A stretch of DNA of 64,000 nt. Source: an uncultured Flavobacteriaceae bacterium. Lineage in GTDB: Bacteria > Bacteroidota > Bacteroidia > Flavobacteriales > Flavobacteriaceae. The notes under the pieces are model-generated. The model searched no databases, was not told the origin of the DNA, and worked only from the letters and a program-made list of their open reading frames with translations. The stretch spans positions 124,001-188,000 of the forward strand of contig CALTCK010000001.1 in NCBI GenBank assembly GCA_943842625.1. The letters run 5' to 3'. The translations under genes and the position numbers were made by a program. This document shows positions 28,730 to 38,071 of this stretch, piece by piece (within the stretch, counting starts at the first letter, position 1; each line of letters begins with the position of its first letter).

Positions 28730-28770
28730 GAATAAACAATAAATAATACTTAATTTTTAATACAATTACA

Positions 28771-29271
28771 ATGAAAAAAATCAAATCATTATTCGTAGCG
28801 ATCATGCTAATAGTAGGAGCTACAAGCTTTGTGAATGCACAAACAAAAGTTGCACACATTGACACTCAGGCACTTGCTGAATCAATGCCAGAAATGAAAG
28901 AAGCACAAAGTCAATTAGAAAAACTTCAAAAAACATACGATACAGAAATAAAAACATTAGTGAGAGAGTTTGAAACTAAAATTAAGCAATATGAAGTAGA
29001 GGCAGAAAGTAAAACTGCAGAAGAAAATGCAAAACGTGCTGAAGAGGTTCAAGGAATGCAAACTAATATTAATGCTTACAGACAGGGTGCTCTGGAAGAT
29101 TTACAGAAAAAACAAGAGGATTTAATAGCACCAATTCTAGAGAAAGCAAGAGTTGCAATCCAAAAAGTAGGAAGAGCTCAAGGGTATCAATATGTAATGG
29201 ATAGCAGCACATTGCTTTTGGCAGAGGGTAAAGACTTATTGGTCGATGTAAAAAAAGAACTAGGAATTTAA
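28771..29271 (+). CDS. OmpH/Skp family periplasmic chaperone (shorter paralogue)
   Basis: A 166-residue Skp-like chaperone with signal peptide (SFVNAQ), conserved VAHIDTQALAESMPEM motif and a central coiled coil rich in Glu and Lys, ending in the beta strand MDSSTLLLAEG. It is the second member of the tandem pair downstream of bamA, 41 bases after the first, and is followed by a terminator at 29296-29327. Confidence 0.94.
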   Translation: MKKIKSLFVAIMLIVGATSFVNAQTKVAHIDTQALAESMPEMKEAQSQLEKLQKTYDTEIKTLVREFETKIKQYEVEAESKTAEENAKRAEEVQGMQTNINAYRQGALEDLQKKQEDLIAPILEKARVAIQKVGRAQGYQYVMDSSTLLLAEGKDLLVDVKKELGI

Positions 29272-29295
29272 TTTCTAATTTTAAAAAATAATATT

Positions 29296-29327
29296 AAAAC
29301 TGTTCTCCCTTTGGTGAGCAGTTTTTT
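29296..29327 (+). terminator. Rho-independent terminator of the bamA-ompH operon
   Basis: AAAACTG at 29296-29302 pairs with CAGTTTT at 29319-29325; the inner stem continues with one wobble and one mismatch around a CTTT loop and a T-run follows. It lies 25 bases after the second ompH stop, just before murI. Confidence 0.8.
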
Positions 29328-29338
29328 ATTTTTATAAC

Positions 29339-30097
29339 ATGAATAACAATCCAATTGGTTTATTTGATTCTGGTGTTGGTGGTACTTCAATTTGGAAGGA
29401 AATTCATCAATTACTTCCTTATGAAAATACTATTTATTTAGCCGATAGTCTGAATGCACCTTATGGTTATAAGTCAAAGGAAGAAATAATATCATTAAGT
29501 TTAAAGAATACCGAACTGTTATTAGAAAAAGGCTGTAAAATAATTGTTGTTGCCTGTAATACAGCCACTACGAACGCCATAACTGTGCTGCGTGAAAGAT
29601 TCAGAGTACCATTTATAGGAATCGAACCAGCCATCAAACCTGCAGTATTACAATCAAAAACTAAGAGTATTGGAATTCTTGCAACAAAAGGTACTTTAAA
29701 TAGTGAACTATTCTCACTTGCCACAAAAGATTTCACCAAAGATATTATGATGACAGAAGTTATTGGCGAAGGATTAGTGCCTTTAATTGAAGAGGGAGCT
29801 TTGTTAAGTCCTGAAATCTCGAGCTTATTAGAAAAATTTCTTAAGCCAATGTTGAAAAATAACATAGACCACCTTGTATTAGGATGCAGCCATTACCCAT
29901 ATTTAATTCCACAGTTGACTAATTTATTACCAAATCACATAAAAATTATAGATTCTGGAGAAGCCGTTGCTAAGCAAACAAAAAGCATATTATTAAAAAA
30001 AAACTTACTAAGAGAGGCTAGCAATCAACCTATTATTCAATTTATCACAAACTCATCAGATATAACCTTAAAGCTTCTATTAAAAAAATATCTGTGA
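29339..30097 (+). CDS. murI: Glutamate racemase
   Basis: The 252-residue enzyme makes D-glutamate for peptidoglycan. FDSGVGG near residue 9 provides the catalytic Asp, VACNTATT near 75 the first cysteine and LGCSHYP near 184 the second cysteine. Length is standard. It converges on the PorP/SprF-like gene. Confidence 0.97.
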   Translation: MNNNPIGLFDSGVGGTSIWKEIHQLLPYENTIYLADSLNAPYGYKSKEEIISLSLKNTELLLEKGCKIIVVACNTATTNAITVLRERFRVPFIGIEPAIKPAVLQSKTKSIGILATKGTLNSELFSLATKDFTKDIMMTEVIGEGLVPLIEEGALLSPEISSLLEKFLKPMLKNNIDHLVLGCSHYPYLIPQLTNLLPNHIKIIDSGEAVAKQTKSILLKKNLLREASNQPIIQFITNSSDITLKLLLKKYL

Positions 30098-30162
30098 AAA
30101 AGTTGATATAAAAACAAGAAAATTCTAACAAGAATACCTGACAGTAAATTTAACTGATATCA

Positions 30163-31161
30163 TTAATTAATTGCAGGACAATTACAGTCATAAGGTTCAC
30201 GACCACCAAGGAAATCAATACCTAATGTTATTTGATGAAAAGAGCCGTTACTAAACTTAACGTTACCCATTTGGCTCGAATAGGTGTAAGCAAACAAAAA
30301 TTTGTTGAAACTAACTCCAAGAACAGCAGTTAGATACTGCAATTTTTGATTTTCAACTTCTATTCCATTAAGATACTCTGCTCCATCAAAACTCCTTCGA
30401 TAAGATAATCCGCCCCATAATTTTCCAAAGTCCATTGCTCTATAAACTTTTCCATTGATGTCAATTAATTGTTCTTTTGTTCTCTCTTGAAATTGATACA
30501 TTAATGAAGGTTCATAGGTCCAAGAAGATCCAAAATTAGCAAAAGCATAAGCTCCAGATATAATAAATTTACGTTGATTAGAAGATTCATAATCAGCAGA
30601 ATTTAATTCCCTGCTTTGAAATATTATATTTTTAACAGTAAAATGCCCTGAAAAATTTAAAAAATTATAAGATACTCCTGCATCCACATTAAAATATGAA
30701 GAACTTTGAATTATTCCTGCTATTATTGGATCAAAATCTAATGGATCAAATTGAGTTTCATCTAGCCTAGATTGAATTAATCCAAAACTCAAACCAAATG
30801 AAAGTTGATTTAAATCTACTTCACTCCTGGAAAACATTATATGATGAGCGTAAGTAAGGTATCCTCCGGTCTGAGAATGGTAGCCATTTTTATCATTAAA
30901 GAATATAGCTCCTAAACCCGACCTTTCACCTACCCTAGCGTTGATATTTAACGTTTGCATATTTGGCGCTTCATTTTGGTCAAACCATTGCTTTCTGGCT
31001 GTCAATCTGATTTGATTACTTGTTGCTGCCCCTGCCATAGAGGGATGTAATAAATATAAATTGTCTGATAAGTAATCTGAATAAACAGGAATACCATCTT
31101 GTGAATATGTTACATAAGATAACAAAACAAATAAAACTAAGTAGATTTTTTTTACGTCCAT
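30163..31161 (-). CDS. PorP/SprF family type IX secretion outer-membrane protein
   Basis: A 332-residue protein with a signal peptide (SYVTYSQDG) followed by the typical PorP/SprF opening YSDYLSDNLYLLHPSMAGA and ARKQWFDQNEAP. The remainder is a beta-barrel with regular aromatic strands. PorP/SprF proteins work with the type IX machinery or with individual large adhesins. Here no adhesin gene is beside it; it is a single gene. SprA, the T9SS translocon, lies at 52080-59339. Confidence 0.9.
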   Translation of the reverse strand: MDVKKIYLVLFVLLSYVTYSQDGIPVYSDYLSDNLYLLHPSMAGAATSNQIRLTARKQWFDQNEAPNMQTLNINARVGERSGLGAIFFNDKNGYHSQTGGYLTYAHHIMFSRSEVDLNQLSFGLSFGLIQSRLDETQFDPLDFDPIIAGIIQSSSYFNVDAGVSYNFLNFSGHFTVKNIIFQSRELNSADYESSNQRKFIISGAYAFANFGSSWTYEPSLMYQFQERTKEQLIDINGKVYRAMDFGKLWGGLSYRRSFDGAEYLNGIEVENQKLQYLTAVLGVSFNKFLFAYTYSSQMGNVKFSNGSFHQITLGIDFLGGREPYDCNCPAIN

Positions 31162-31177
31162 GTGTAGGTTAAGTTAT

Positions 31178-31185
31178 CAAATATA
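31178..31185 (-). promoter_or_regulatory. -7 promoter element of the PorP/SprF-like gene
   Basis: TATATTTG on the minus strand, 16 bases before the ATG at 31161. It partly shares the intergenic region with the divergent nifU-like promoter. Confidence 0.45.
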
Positions 31186-31216
31186 TTGAATACATTACTT
31201 TCTTTTTATATTTTTG
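31186..31216 (+). promoter_or_regulatory. Promoter of the NifU-like gene (TTG, 20 bases, TATTTTTG)
   Basis: TTG at 31186-31188, then 20 bases, then TATTTTTG at 31209-31216; the start codon is at 31232. It fits the Bacteroidota consensus and is back to back with the porP element at 31178-31185. Confidence 0.65.
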
Positions 31217-31231
31217 TGAAAAAGTTAAGAA

Positions 31232-32146
31232 ATGTCAAAAATAAACATAACTGTACAACTTACAAATAACGATAATATTGTAAAGTTTGTTACTAAATCA
31301 TTTATTACACAATCAAAAAGTTATGAGTTCAATAATATTGATGATGCAAAAGAAAGTCCTATTGCACAAAGACTATTTCATCTTCCTTTTGTAAAAACTA
31401 TTTATATTTCTCAAAATTTTATTGCTATTGAAAAATTCCCTTTTAACCTAACTCAAGTTAAATGGCAGGATGTTCAAGATGAAGTTGCTGAATCGATTTC
31501 AGATTATTTTAAATCAGGGCAACCTGTAATAAATGAGAAGGATAAAGAATCTTCAAAAAAAAACCCTATAACCATTTACGCCGAAAGCACCCCTAATCCA
31601 GAAGTTTTAAAATTTGTAGCAAATAGAACCTTGGCAAACACTGTGTATGAGTTCAAAAACAAAAGTGAAACAGTTTTTGCTCCTTTAGCGAATGAACTAT
31701 TTAATTTTCCGTTCGTAAAAGAAGTTTTCATGAATACAAATTATATTTCAATTACAAAAAAAAATAATTATAATTGGCAGGAATTTTCGAATGAGTTAAG
31801 GGAATTCATCCGAAACTATATTGAAAATAATAAAACAATATTTAAAGACGAAATACTCCAGAAAAAAGAACAAACAAATCAGTTAACTGAAGATAGAGAT
31901 TATTCAGAAATTGAAAAAGAGATTATTTCAATACTTAATGAATACATCCGCCCAGCTGTCGAAGGAGATGGCGGCAATATTGCTTTTGATTCCTATAATA
32001 TAGATACTAAAACTGTAAAAGTTATATTGCAAGGTGCTTGTAGCGGATGTCCTTCCTCTACAGTAACTCTTAAAAATGGGATTGAAAACATGTTAAGAGA
32101 GATGCTTAGCGGAAAAGTTGATTATGTTGAAGCCCTAAACGAATAA
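31232..32146 (+). CDS. NifU/Nfu-type iron-sulphur scaffold with duplicated N-terminal domain
   Basis: The 304-residue protein has two consecutive Nfu_N-like domains (about residues 1-90 and 108-195; the second begins ITIYAESTPNPEVLKFV and both contain an LFNFPFVK/LFHLPFVK segment) and a C-terminal NifU domain with VEGDGGNIAF and the cluster-binding GACSGCPSS (CxxC). It probably carries or transfers Fe-S clusters. Two N domains are common in Bacteroidota members; the first copy is more degenerate. It is followed after 37 bases by the DUF255 lipoprotein. Confidence 0.92.
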   Translation: MSKINITVQLTNNDNIVKFVTKSFITQSKSYEFNNIDDAKESPIAQRLFHLPFVKTIYISQNFIAIEKFPFNLTQVKWQDVQDEVAESISDYFKSGQPVINEKDKESSKKNPITIYAESTPNPEVLKFVANRTLANTVYEFKNKSETVFAPLANELFNFPFVKEVFMNTNYISITKKNNYNWQEFSNELREFIRNYIENNKTIFKDEILQKKEQTNQLTEDRDYSEIEKEIISILNEYIRPAVEGDGGNIAFDSYNIDTKTVKVILQGACSGCPSSTVTLKNGIENMLREMLSGKVDYVEALNE

Positions 32147-32183
32147 GTCAATTTTAAACATACATTTAAATAAATAATACAGC

Positions 32184-34298
32184 ATGCGAATTCTATTAAT
32201 TGTTTTAATTTTATCAATGACGATTCTCTCTTGTAACTCTTCAAAAAAAGATATTTTGGATATAAAACATCAGTACACCAACGAATTAATTAATGAAACA
32301 AGCCCTTATTTATTGCAACATGCTCACAATCCTGTTAATTGGAGAGCTTGGAATTCAGAAACCTTACAAAAAGCTAAAGAGGAAGAAAAACTTATGGTGA
32401 TAAGTATTGGTTACTCTGCCTGTCATTGGTGTCATGTAATGGAAAAAGAAAGTTTTGAAGATTCTACGGTTGCAGCTACTATGAATAAATATTTTGTAGC
32501 TGTAAAAGTAGACCGTGAAGAACGCCCTGATGTGGATCAAATTTATATTAATGCTGTTCAATTAATGACGGGAAGTGCAGGCTGGCCTCTTAATGTCATT
32601 ACGTTACCGGATGGAAGACCAGTTTGGGGCGGCACCTATTTTAGAAAAGATGCTTGGATAAATTCTCTAGAAAAAATTCAAAAAATTTATCAAGAGAATC
32701 CTCAAAAACTAATCGATTATGCAACTCAACTTGAGGAAGGTATTAAAAGTATGGATTTAATCTCTGTGAATACGAATGAATTAAATTTTACAAAATTTCC
32801 CTCTGATAGTATCGTTGAAAAATGGAGTGAATCTTTTGATTATAAGTATGGAGGACCTGACAGATCACCAAAATTTATGATGCCAAATAATTTAGAATAT
32901 TTATTAAGACACGGTATACAATACAATAATGAAAAACTATTAAATTATGTTTACGTAACTCTAGACCGCATTGCATACGGAGGAGTTTACGACCACGTAG
33001 GAGGTGGTTTTGCAAGGTATAGTACCGATTTAAGATGGCATGTACCGCATTTCGAAAAAATGTTATATGACAATGCACAATTGGTAAGTTTATACAGCAA
33101 GGCATATCAAATAACAAAAAAACCTTTATACAAAGAGGTGGTTTTAGAAACTCTCGAATTTATAAAAAGGGAAATGACAAATCCAGAAGGAGCATTTTAC
33201 TCCTCTTTAGATGCCGATAGTCTAACAAAAGAAGGTGAGTTAGAAGAAGGGGCCTATTATGTTTTTAACAAAAATGAATTAAAATTAATTTTAGAAGATG
33301 ACTTCTCGTTATTTTCTGAATATTATAATATTAATAGCTATGGTAAATGGGAAAAGGAGAATTATGTTCTGATAAGACGAAAAAGTGACATTTTGATAAC
33401 TGATGAATTTTCAATTTCACAAATTGAACTTGAACAGAAAAAAAAGAATTGGAAAAACAAGTTAAGAGCCTATAGAGATAATAGAGAGAAACCAAGGCTT
33501 GACGATAAAACATTAACCTCTTGGAATGCATTGATGATAAAGGGCTATGTAGAGGCTTTCAAAACTTTTCAGGTACAAGCTTATTTGACTGAAGCTCTAA
33601 AAAATGCTCAATTTATCATTGAAAACCAATTACAATCCAATGGTGCATTAAACCATAATTATAAAGACGGTCAAAGCAGCATCAACGGATACCTAGAAGA
33701 TTATGCAACCTTAATAGATGCTTTTATTTCACTACACGAGGTAACGCTTGATGAAAAATGGATTCGTTTATCAAAAAAACTAACTGATCATACTTATGAA
33801 AACTTTTATAATCAAGAAAATAGTATGTTTTACTTCACCTCTAAAAAGGACGAAAAATTAGTTACTAGAAGTTTTGAATATCGGGATAATGTAATAGCTG
33901 CCTCTAATTCAATTATGGCAAAAAATCTCTTTATATTATCGCACCATTTGGACAATGAAAAGTATTTAAATACCTCCTCAAAAATGCTTCATAATGTTCA
34001 TCCAGAAATTAAAACTTACCCAAGTGGCTATTCCAATTGGCTAGATTTGACAGAAAATTATAAAAACAAATACTACGAAATAGTTGTTGTTGGGAAAGAT
34101 GCAAACAGTAAAATTAAAGAATTAAATACATCGTATCTCCCTAATGCACTTGTAGCTGGAAGCTCAAAAGAGAGCACAAAACCTTTATTAAAATATAGAT
34201 ACATTGATGACGAAACCTTGATTTATGTTTGCGTAAACAATAGTTGTAAACTTCCTGTTTCAGAGGTATCGGAGGCATTAAAACTTCTAAATAATTAA
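32184..34298 (+). CDS. Thioredoxin-domain (DUF255/YyaL/SSP411) protein, predicted lipoprotein
   Basis: The 704-residue protein begins with a lipoprotein signal ending TILSC. An N-terminal thioredoxin-like DUF255 domain starts with [12 protein letters not shown] and carries SACHWCHVM near residue 80 (CxxC active site) and [10 protein letters not shown]. The long remainder is an (alpha/alpha)6-barrel related to N-acylglucosamine epimerases ([27 protein letters not shown]). The family is common, and its reaction is not established. The lipobox suggests attachment on the periplasmic or outer-membrane side, unlike cytosolic relatives. Confidence 0.92.
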   Translation: MRILLIVLILSMTILSCNSSKKDILDIKHQYTNELINETSPYLLQHAHNPVNWRAWNSETLQKAKEEEKLMVISIGYSACHWCHVMEKESFEDSTVAATMNKYFVAVKVDREERPDVDQIYINAVQLMTGSAGWPLNVITLPDGRPVWGGTYFRKDAWINSLEKIQKIYQENPQKLIDYATQLEEGIKSMDLISVNTNELNFTKFPSDSIVEKWSESFDYKYGGPDRSPKFMMPNNLEYLLRHGIQYNNEKLLNYVYVTLDRIAYGGVYDHVGGGFARYSTDLRWHVPHFEKMLYDNAQLVSLYSKAYQITKKPLYKEVVLETLEFIKREMTNPEGAFYSSLDADSLTKEGELEEGAYYVFNKNELKLILEDDFSLFSEYYNINSYGKWEKENYVLIRRKSDILITDEFSISQIELEQKKKNWKNKLRAYRDNREKPRLDDKTLTSWNALMIKGYVEAFKTFQVQAYLTEALKNAQFIIENQLQSNGALNHNYKDGQSSINGYLEDYATLIDAFISLHEVTLDEKWIRLSKKLTDHTYENFYNQENSMFYFTSKKDEKLVTRSFEYRDNVIAASNSIMAKNLFILSHHLDNEKYLNTSSKMLHNVHPEIKTYPSGYSNWLDLTENYKNKYYEIVVVGKDANSKIKELNTSYLPNALVAGSSKESTKPLLKYRYIDDETLIYVCVNNSCKLPVSEVSEALKLLNN

Positions 34299-34380
34299 TT
34301 TTTAAATAACTAGCAGATTTCAAGCAATTCATCTAATTAAATCTCTAAGTAATTTTAGTAATTTTTAACAAATTATTGTT

Positions 34381-34410
34381 TTGCTTATCAGCGTTAATGA
34401 AATATATTCG
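34381..34410 (+). promoter_or_regulatory. Promoter of the first secreted paralogue (TTG, 19 bases, TATATTCG)
   Basis: TTG at 34381-34383 and TATATTCG at 34403-34410 are exactly 19 bases apart, 23 bases before the ATG at 34434. One mismatch to TAnnTTTG. Confidence 0.6.
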
Positions 34411-34433
34411 CACTTTAGAATAATAACAAAAAA

Positions 34434-35129
34434 ATGAAAAATAAATTCCTTATCACCACCTCTATTATTGTATCGCTTTATTCAGTTAATATTAAAGCTC
34501 AATCTGTATTCAATGAATCAGATATTGATTCCTATATTTCTCAAAGAAGTGTAGAAGTGTATCTAGAGGCTGATTTTACAGGAACTCCTTACAAGGATAA
34601 AATGTTTAAGAATGGAACCATTCAAAAAAATGGAGTTCCGCTAGCAAAAAATATTGGCTTAAGATACAATGCTTCTAAAGATTTATTTGAGGTTAAAAAA
34701 TCTTCTGTGCTAAAAGATGATCAAGCAAAAGTTTTAAAAAGTTCTAGTGATTTGTCTATTAAAATAGGAAATGAAAATTATGTGTTTTTAGCACCTAACG
34801 AGAACAATAATAATCAAGGTTATTTTATAGTTGTTTTTAATAGTACGACAACATCTCTTTTCAAAAAAATTAAAAAAGAATACATACCAGAACAAAAAGC
34901 ATACACATCGTTAGCCAGCAATATTGCTGCAAATTATAAAGAAAAGCAAAGTCTATATTTATACACAAGCGATGGTCTTTTAATAGAGCTTCCAGGATCT
35001 AAAAGCAAACGATTAAAAGCTTTTGGCGATAAATCAAAAGAGGTCAAAGTGTTTGTAAAAGAAAATAAAATCAACCTCAACAAAGAAGCAGGTCTTATTG
35101 AAGTTATTAAGTATTACGACACTTTATAA
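34434..35129 (+). CDS. Secreted conserved flavobacterial protein, paralogue A
   Basis: A 231-residue protein with a signal peptide (cleaved near IKAQS). I do not know its function. It shares with the next plus-strand gene a common framework: GTPY near residue 43, LRYNA near 73, YF(I/V)VVF near 133, a basic/proline segment (KEYIPEQKA) and LPGSKSKRLKAFG near 190, ending in a long charged helix (KVFVKENKINLN). The end of the protein resembles a recurring C-terminal pattern in flavobacterial proteins annotated as hypothetical. It is probably periplasmic or surface exposed. Confidence 0.8.
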   Translation: MKNKFLITTSIIVSLYSVNIKAQSVFNESDIDSYISQRSVEVYLEADFTGTPYKDKMFKNGTIQKNGVPLAKNIGLRYNASKDLFEVKKSSVLKDDQAKVLKSSSDLSIKIGNENYVFLAPNENNNNQGYFIVVFNSTTTSLFKKIKKEYIPEQKAYTSLASNIAANYKEKQSLYLYTSDGLLIELPGSKSKRLKAFGDKSKEVKVFVKENKINLNKEAGLIEVIKYYDTL

Positions 35130-35140
35130 AATTTATTGAT

Positions 35141-35233
35141 CTAATTCTCTAATTGCCTCAGATAATAAGAAGGATAAATCCCATATTTTTTATTCAATGC
35201 TTTTAAATAAGATTCTGTATTTATAAATTCCAT
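35141..35233 (-). CDS. Possible 30-residue small protein or remnant between the paralogues
   Basis: A complete minus-strand frame, ATG at 35233 to TAG at 35141, encodes 30 residues with a natural-looking composition: aromatic and charged, including LKALNKKYGIYPSYYLRQLE. The intergenic segment is otherwise non-coding. There is no obvious -7 box and no known family, so it may be a remnant of a longer gene, a real micro-protein or chance. Confidence 0.25.
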   Translation of the reverse strand: MEFINTESYLKALNKKYGIYPSYYLRQLEN

Positions 35234-35258
35234 TATTTATAAATACATATTGGCATAG

Positions 35259-35290
35259 TTTGTGGTTTAAATAATTCATCATTACTTTTA
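35259..35290 (+). promoter_or_regulatory. Promoter of the second secreted paralogue (TTTG, 20 bases, TACTTTTA)
   Basis: TTTG at 35259-35262 and TACTTTTA at 35283-35290 are 20 bases apart, ending 33 bases before the ATG at 35324. One mismatch in the last base of TAnnTTTG. Confidence 0.5.
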
Positions 35291-35323
35291 TAAAAAAATA
35301 ACTGCACCAGTAAATTTAAAACA

Positions 35324-36034
35324 ATGAAAAAGATAATTAACAGTACTTTAATAGTAATATATTTTGCTTGCTCAATTGGTTTTGCGCAAAATAGAAAGAC
35401 CCAATTTGCAACAGAAATATTTGTATATAGTGCTGACGTTTATGATACTCGAAGTCTTTATGATCCAGCTACCCCAGAAAACTATGATGGAACACCTTAT
35501 TATGTAAATGATTTTTTATTAGGAGATGTTTATTTAGAAAACGAAATGATTTTAAGTAACGGAGCTTTAAGATACAATGCGGTAGCTGATGAAATAGAAT
35601 ACAAAGAATCCCTAAATGATGACGATGAATTGGCAAAAGCACTTGTAAAATCAAAGGAGATTTATGCAGAAATCATGAACGATACATTTGTGTTTATCCC
35701 AAGTCAAGGTTACTATCTTGTTGTATTTGATGGTAATAATCTAAGTTTATTAAAAAAAGTAACCAAGAGGTACTTTCCGCCAAAAAAAGCACAAAATAAT
35801 TATGAGAGATCAACCCTGGCAAGATTTGAAGACCGTTTTATCTATACCATGTATTCAAAAAATGGAAAAACATTAGAATTACCAAGATCTAAAAACAAAA
35901 AACTAAAAGCATTTGGCGGTAATGAAAAAAATGTAAAGAATTATACTAAAGAGCATAACTTAGATCTCAATAACGAAAAGGATTTAAAAAAATTAACCCT
36001 TTACTTAGACAAAATTGAAGGTTTTAGTCTTTAG
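35324..36034 (+). CDS. Secreted conserved flavobacterial protein, paralogue B
   Basis: A 236-residue protein with signal peptide (SIGFAQN), homologous along its length with the gene at 34434. Shared landmarks are GTPYYVNDF near residue 52, ALRYNA, GYYLVVF, KRYFPPKKA and LPRSKNKKLKAFGG near 190, then KNYTKEHNLDLNNE. The two are tandem duplicates that have diverged strongly, each with its own promoter. Molecular function is unknown. Confidence 0.8.
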   Translation: MKKIINSTLIVIYFACSIGFAQNRKTQFATEIFVYSADVYDTRSLYDPATPENYDGTPYYVNDFLLGDVYLENEMILSNGALRYNAVADEIEYKESLNDDDELAKALVKSKEIYAEIMNDTFVFIPSQGYYLVVFDGNNLSLLKKVTKRYFPPKKAQNNYERSTLARFEDRFIYTMYSKNGKTLELPRSKNKKLKAFGGNEKNVKNYTKEHNLDLNNEKDLKKLTLYLDKIEGFSL

Positions 36035-36055
36035 TTTACTATCACTTCGATAATT

Positions 36056-36091
36056 AAAAAACCCAACTGTATAAGAATAGTTGGTTTTTTT
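36056..36091 (+). terminator. Terminator shared by paralogue B and convergent tsaB
   Basis: AAAAAACC-C-AACT (36056-36068) pairs with AGTTGGTTTTTT (36079-36090), leaving one bulged C. A-run on the left and T-run on the right allow it to work in both directions between the two convergent genes. Confidence 0.85.
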
Positions 36092-36119
36092 ATTTAACAC
36101 TATAATTTAGTAGGTTGAT

Positions 36120-36781
36120 TTATCCTGCAATAAAATCTTTTAAATAATAGGGTTCAAAATAAGCGACATCTTCAAATTCGTTATTTTGATATTTATTTTC
36201 GGCCAAAATTCCCATTTCATTGGACGATGGTAAATTTTGACCCATAAAAATCGCATCGTTATGCTTACAAATTGGTTTAAATTTTTCAACGCCATTACCA
36301 ATAAAATAAATGATGTATTTTCATTTAAATAATTAGCAAACGAATGGTCGTCTAGTACCTCTGCTCTGGTATCTCTAATTTGAATTTTATCTTTTGAAAA
36401 AACCGCAGAATATACTTCTAAACGCCTAGCATCTAACATGGGCACTATAGTTCCATCTGTATTTTTCACCTGATATGCTAGTGCTTCTAGTGTAGGAATT
36501 GAAATAAGAGGGATTTCCAAAGCAAAACACAAGCCTTTAGCTGCTGAAACACCAATACGGAGCCCGGTATAAGACCCTGGACCCTTACTTACTGCTATAG
36601 CGTCTAAATTGTCTTTTGTTATTTTACTTTTGACCAACACATCTTCAATAAACAAATGTAGTTTTTCGGCATGTGAATAATTTTTATCGTTTTCCTCTTT
36701 TAAGGAGACTACAATTCCATCAACTGATAAGGCAACAGAGCAGTTGGTTGTAGTTGTTTCAATACATAAAATTGTTGCCAT
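36120..36781 (-). CDS. tsaB: TsaB, tRNA threonylcarbamoyladenosine synthesis, frameshifted
   Basis: The intact N-terminal part (MATILCIETTTTNCSVAL, KGPGSYTGLRIG, LCFALEIP) is TsaB, the partner of TsaD that is needed for t6A in tRNA. After NENTSFI the open frame diverges to low-complexity sequence ending at 36140. If one T is restored in the short T-run at 36303-36306 (minus strand), the typical end FIGNGVEKF, then EDVAYFEPYYLKDF, continues to the stop at 36120-36122, giving 220 residues. So one base is missing. The gene is 14 bases downstream of the HlyD-like adaptor gene in the same direction. A base-call deletion is more likely than loss of an essential gene. Confidence 0.9.
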
Positions 36782-36794
36782 TAAAATGTGTATA

Positions 36795-38069
36795 TTATTC
36801 TTTTTGTTCCTCTATTTTAGTCTCAACTTTACTACCGGGTTTTAATATTTTAGTAACGGTGTTATAGGGACCTGTAATAACTAAATCTTCCTCTTTTAAT
36901 CCCGAAATAATTTCAATATTTGAATCATCTTGAATTCCCGTAGTGATCACTCTTAATTTAGCAACATCGCCTTCTTTTACAAACACACATTCAAACTTTT
37001 CTGCTGTTGTCGATTTTGTTTCTTTTACAACTTGTTTCGCAGTGGTACTGGATGTGTCTGTTTTAATAACTATCGAACTGATGGGTACCCCAATTATTTT
37101 CTCTTTTAAATTGGTAATAATATCCACCGTCGCAGTCATTCCTGGTCTAAATGGCGAATAGTTATCGGACCTATTTACTGTTAAATCTTTATAGGAGTCT
37201 GGAAGAATTCTAACTTTTACCTTAAAGTTTGTTACTTGGTCAACGGATAAGGTGTTTTCGGCCGTATTTGCAATTTCTGTAACAACTCCTTTAAATTCTC
37301 TTTTTAGATAAGCATCAACTTCTACAATTGTTGAATCTCCAACATTTACTTTAACAATATCTGTTTCATTAACATCAACTTCAACCTCCATATTATTTAG
37401 GTTAGCAACTCTAACAATTTCAGTACCTGCCATTTGAGCTGTCCCAACAACACGTTCTCCTAATTCCACTGAAAGTTTAGAAATTGTTCCATCTCTTGGA
37501 GCAAAAATCGATGTTCTGGATAAATTATCTCTAGATTGTTTTACAGAGGACTTTGCACTTTCTACATTATAAAAAGCAGATCTTACGTTTGCTTGCGCTA
37601 CTTCATAATCAGTTTGTGAACGCTCCCAATCAGATCTTGAAATTACTCCCTTTTCAAAAAGAGATTTATTTCTCTCAAAATTAATTTTAACATTTGCTAA
37701 ATTTGCCTCAGCTTGAGTTAATTGTGCTTTTACATTTTGTAATCCTGCTTGAGATTGATCTACCATTGCTTGTACCAAATCGGGATTAATACTAACTAAT
37801 AAATCTCCTTTTTTAACTTGTTGCCCTTCAATAATAGGTAGTTCAATTATTTCTCCCGAAACTTCAGAAGATAATTTAATCTCAACCTCAGGTTGAATTT
37901 TTCCGGTTGCTGCAACGGTCTCAACAATATCAATTAAACGAATACTTGTAACTTCAACTTCTTTAAAATTTCCGCTTTTACCGAACCAACCAGCTTTTTT
38001 ACCAGAAATTAGTACAATCAATAAAATTACAACAATAACAATTATCCAAACGAAGGTCTTTTTTTTCAT
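36795..38069 (-). CDS. Periplasmic adaptor subunit of a tripartite efflux pump (HlyD/MFP family)
   Basis: The 424-residue protein has a single N-terminal membrane anchor (residues 7-21), then the lipoyl half-motifs (ATGKIQPEVE and GDLLVSINPDLV), an alpha-hairpin coiled coil at about 95-180 and a beta-barrel (RPGMTATVDI). It bridges an inner-membrane permease and an outer-membrane channel. It directly follows the TolC-like gene (two bases). A second adaptor in this operon (39597-40750) is frameshifted, so this intact copy may be the working one if those shifts are real. Confidence 0.9.
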   Translation of the reverse strand: MKKKTFVWIIVIVVILLIVLISGKKAGWFGKSGNFKEVEVTSIRLIDIVETVAATGKIQPEVEIKLSSEVSGEIIELPIIEGQQVKKGDLLVSINPDLVQAMVDQSQAGLQNVKAQLTQAEANLANVKINFERNKSLFEKGVISRSDWERSQTDYEVAQANVRSAFYNVESAKSSVKQSRDNLSRTSIFAPRDGTISKLSVELGERVVGTAQMAGTEIVRVANLNNMEVEVDVNETDIVKVNVGDSTIVEVDAYLKREFKGVVTEIANTAENTLSVDQVTNFKVKVRILPDSYKDLTVNRSDNYSPFRPGMTATVDIITNLKEKIIGVPISSIVIKTDTSSTTAKQVVKETKSTTAEKFECVFVKEGDVAKLRVITTGIQDDSNIEIISGLKEEDLVITGPYNTVTKILKPGSKVETKIEEQKE

Positions 38070-38071
38070 AA

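Noticed and set aside
29467-29865. Minus-strand 132-codon frame opposite murI
   Set aside because: Complete overlap with a full-length, motif-bearing glutamate racemase.
36120-36781. Programmed ribosomal frameshift in tsaB
   Set aside because: No slippery heptamer plus pseudoknot was recognised, and similar one-base breaks occur in seven unrelated neighbours, which points to indel errors.
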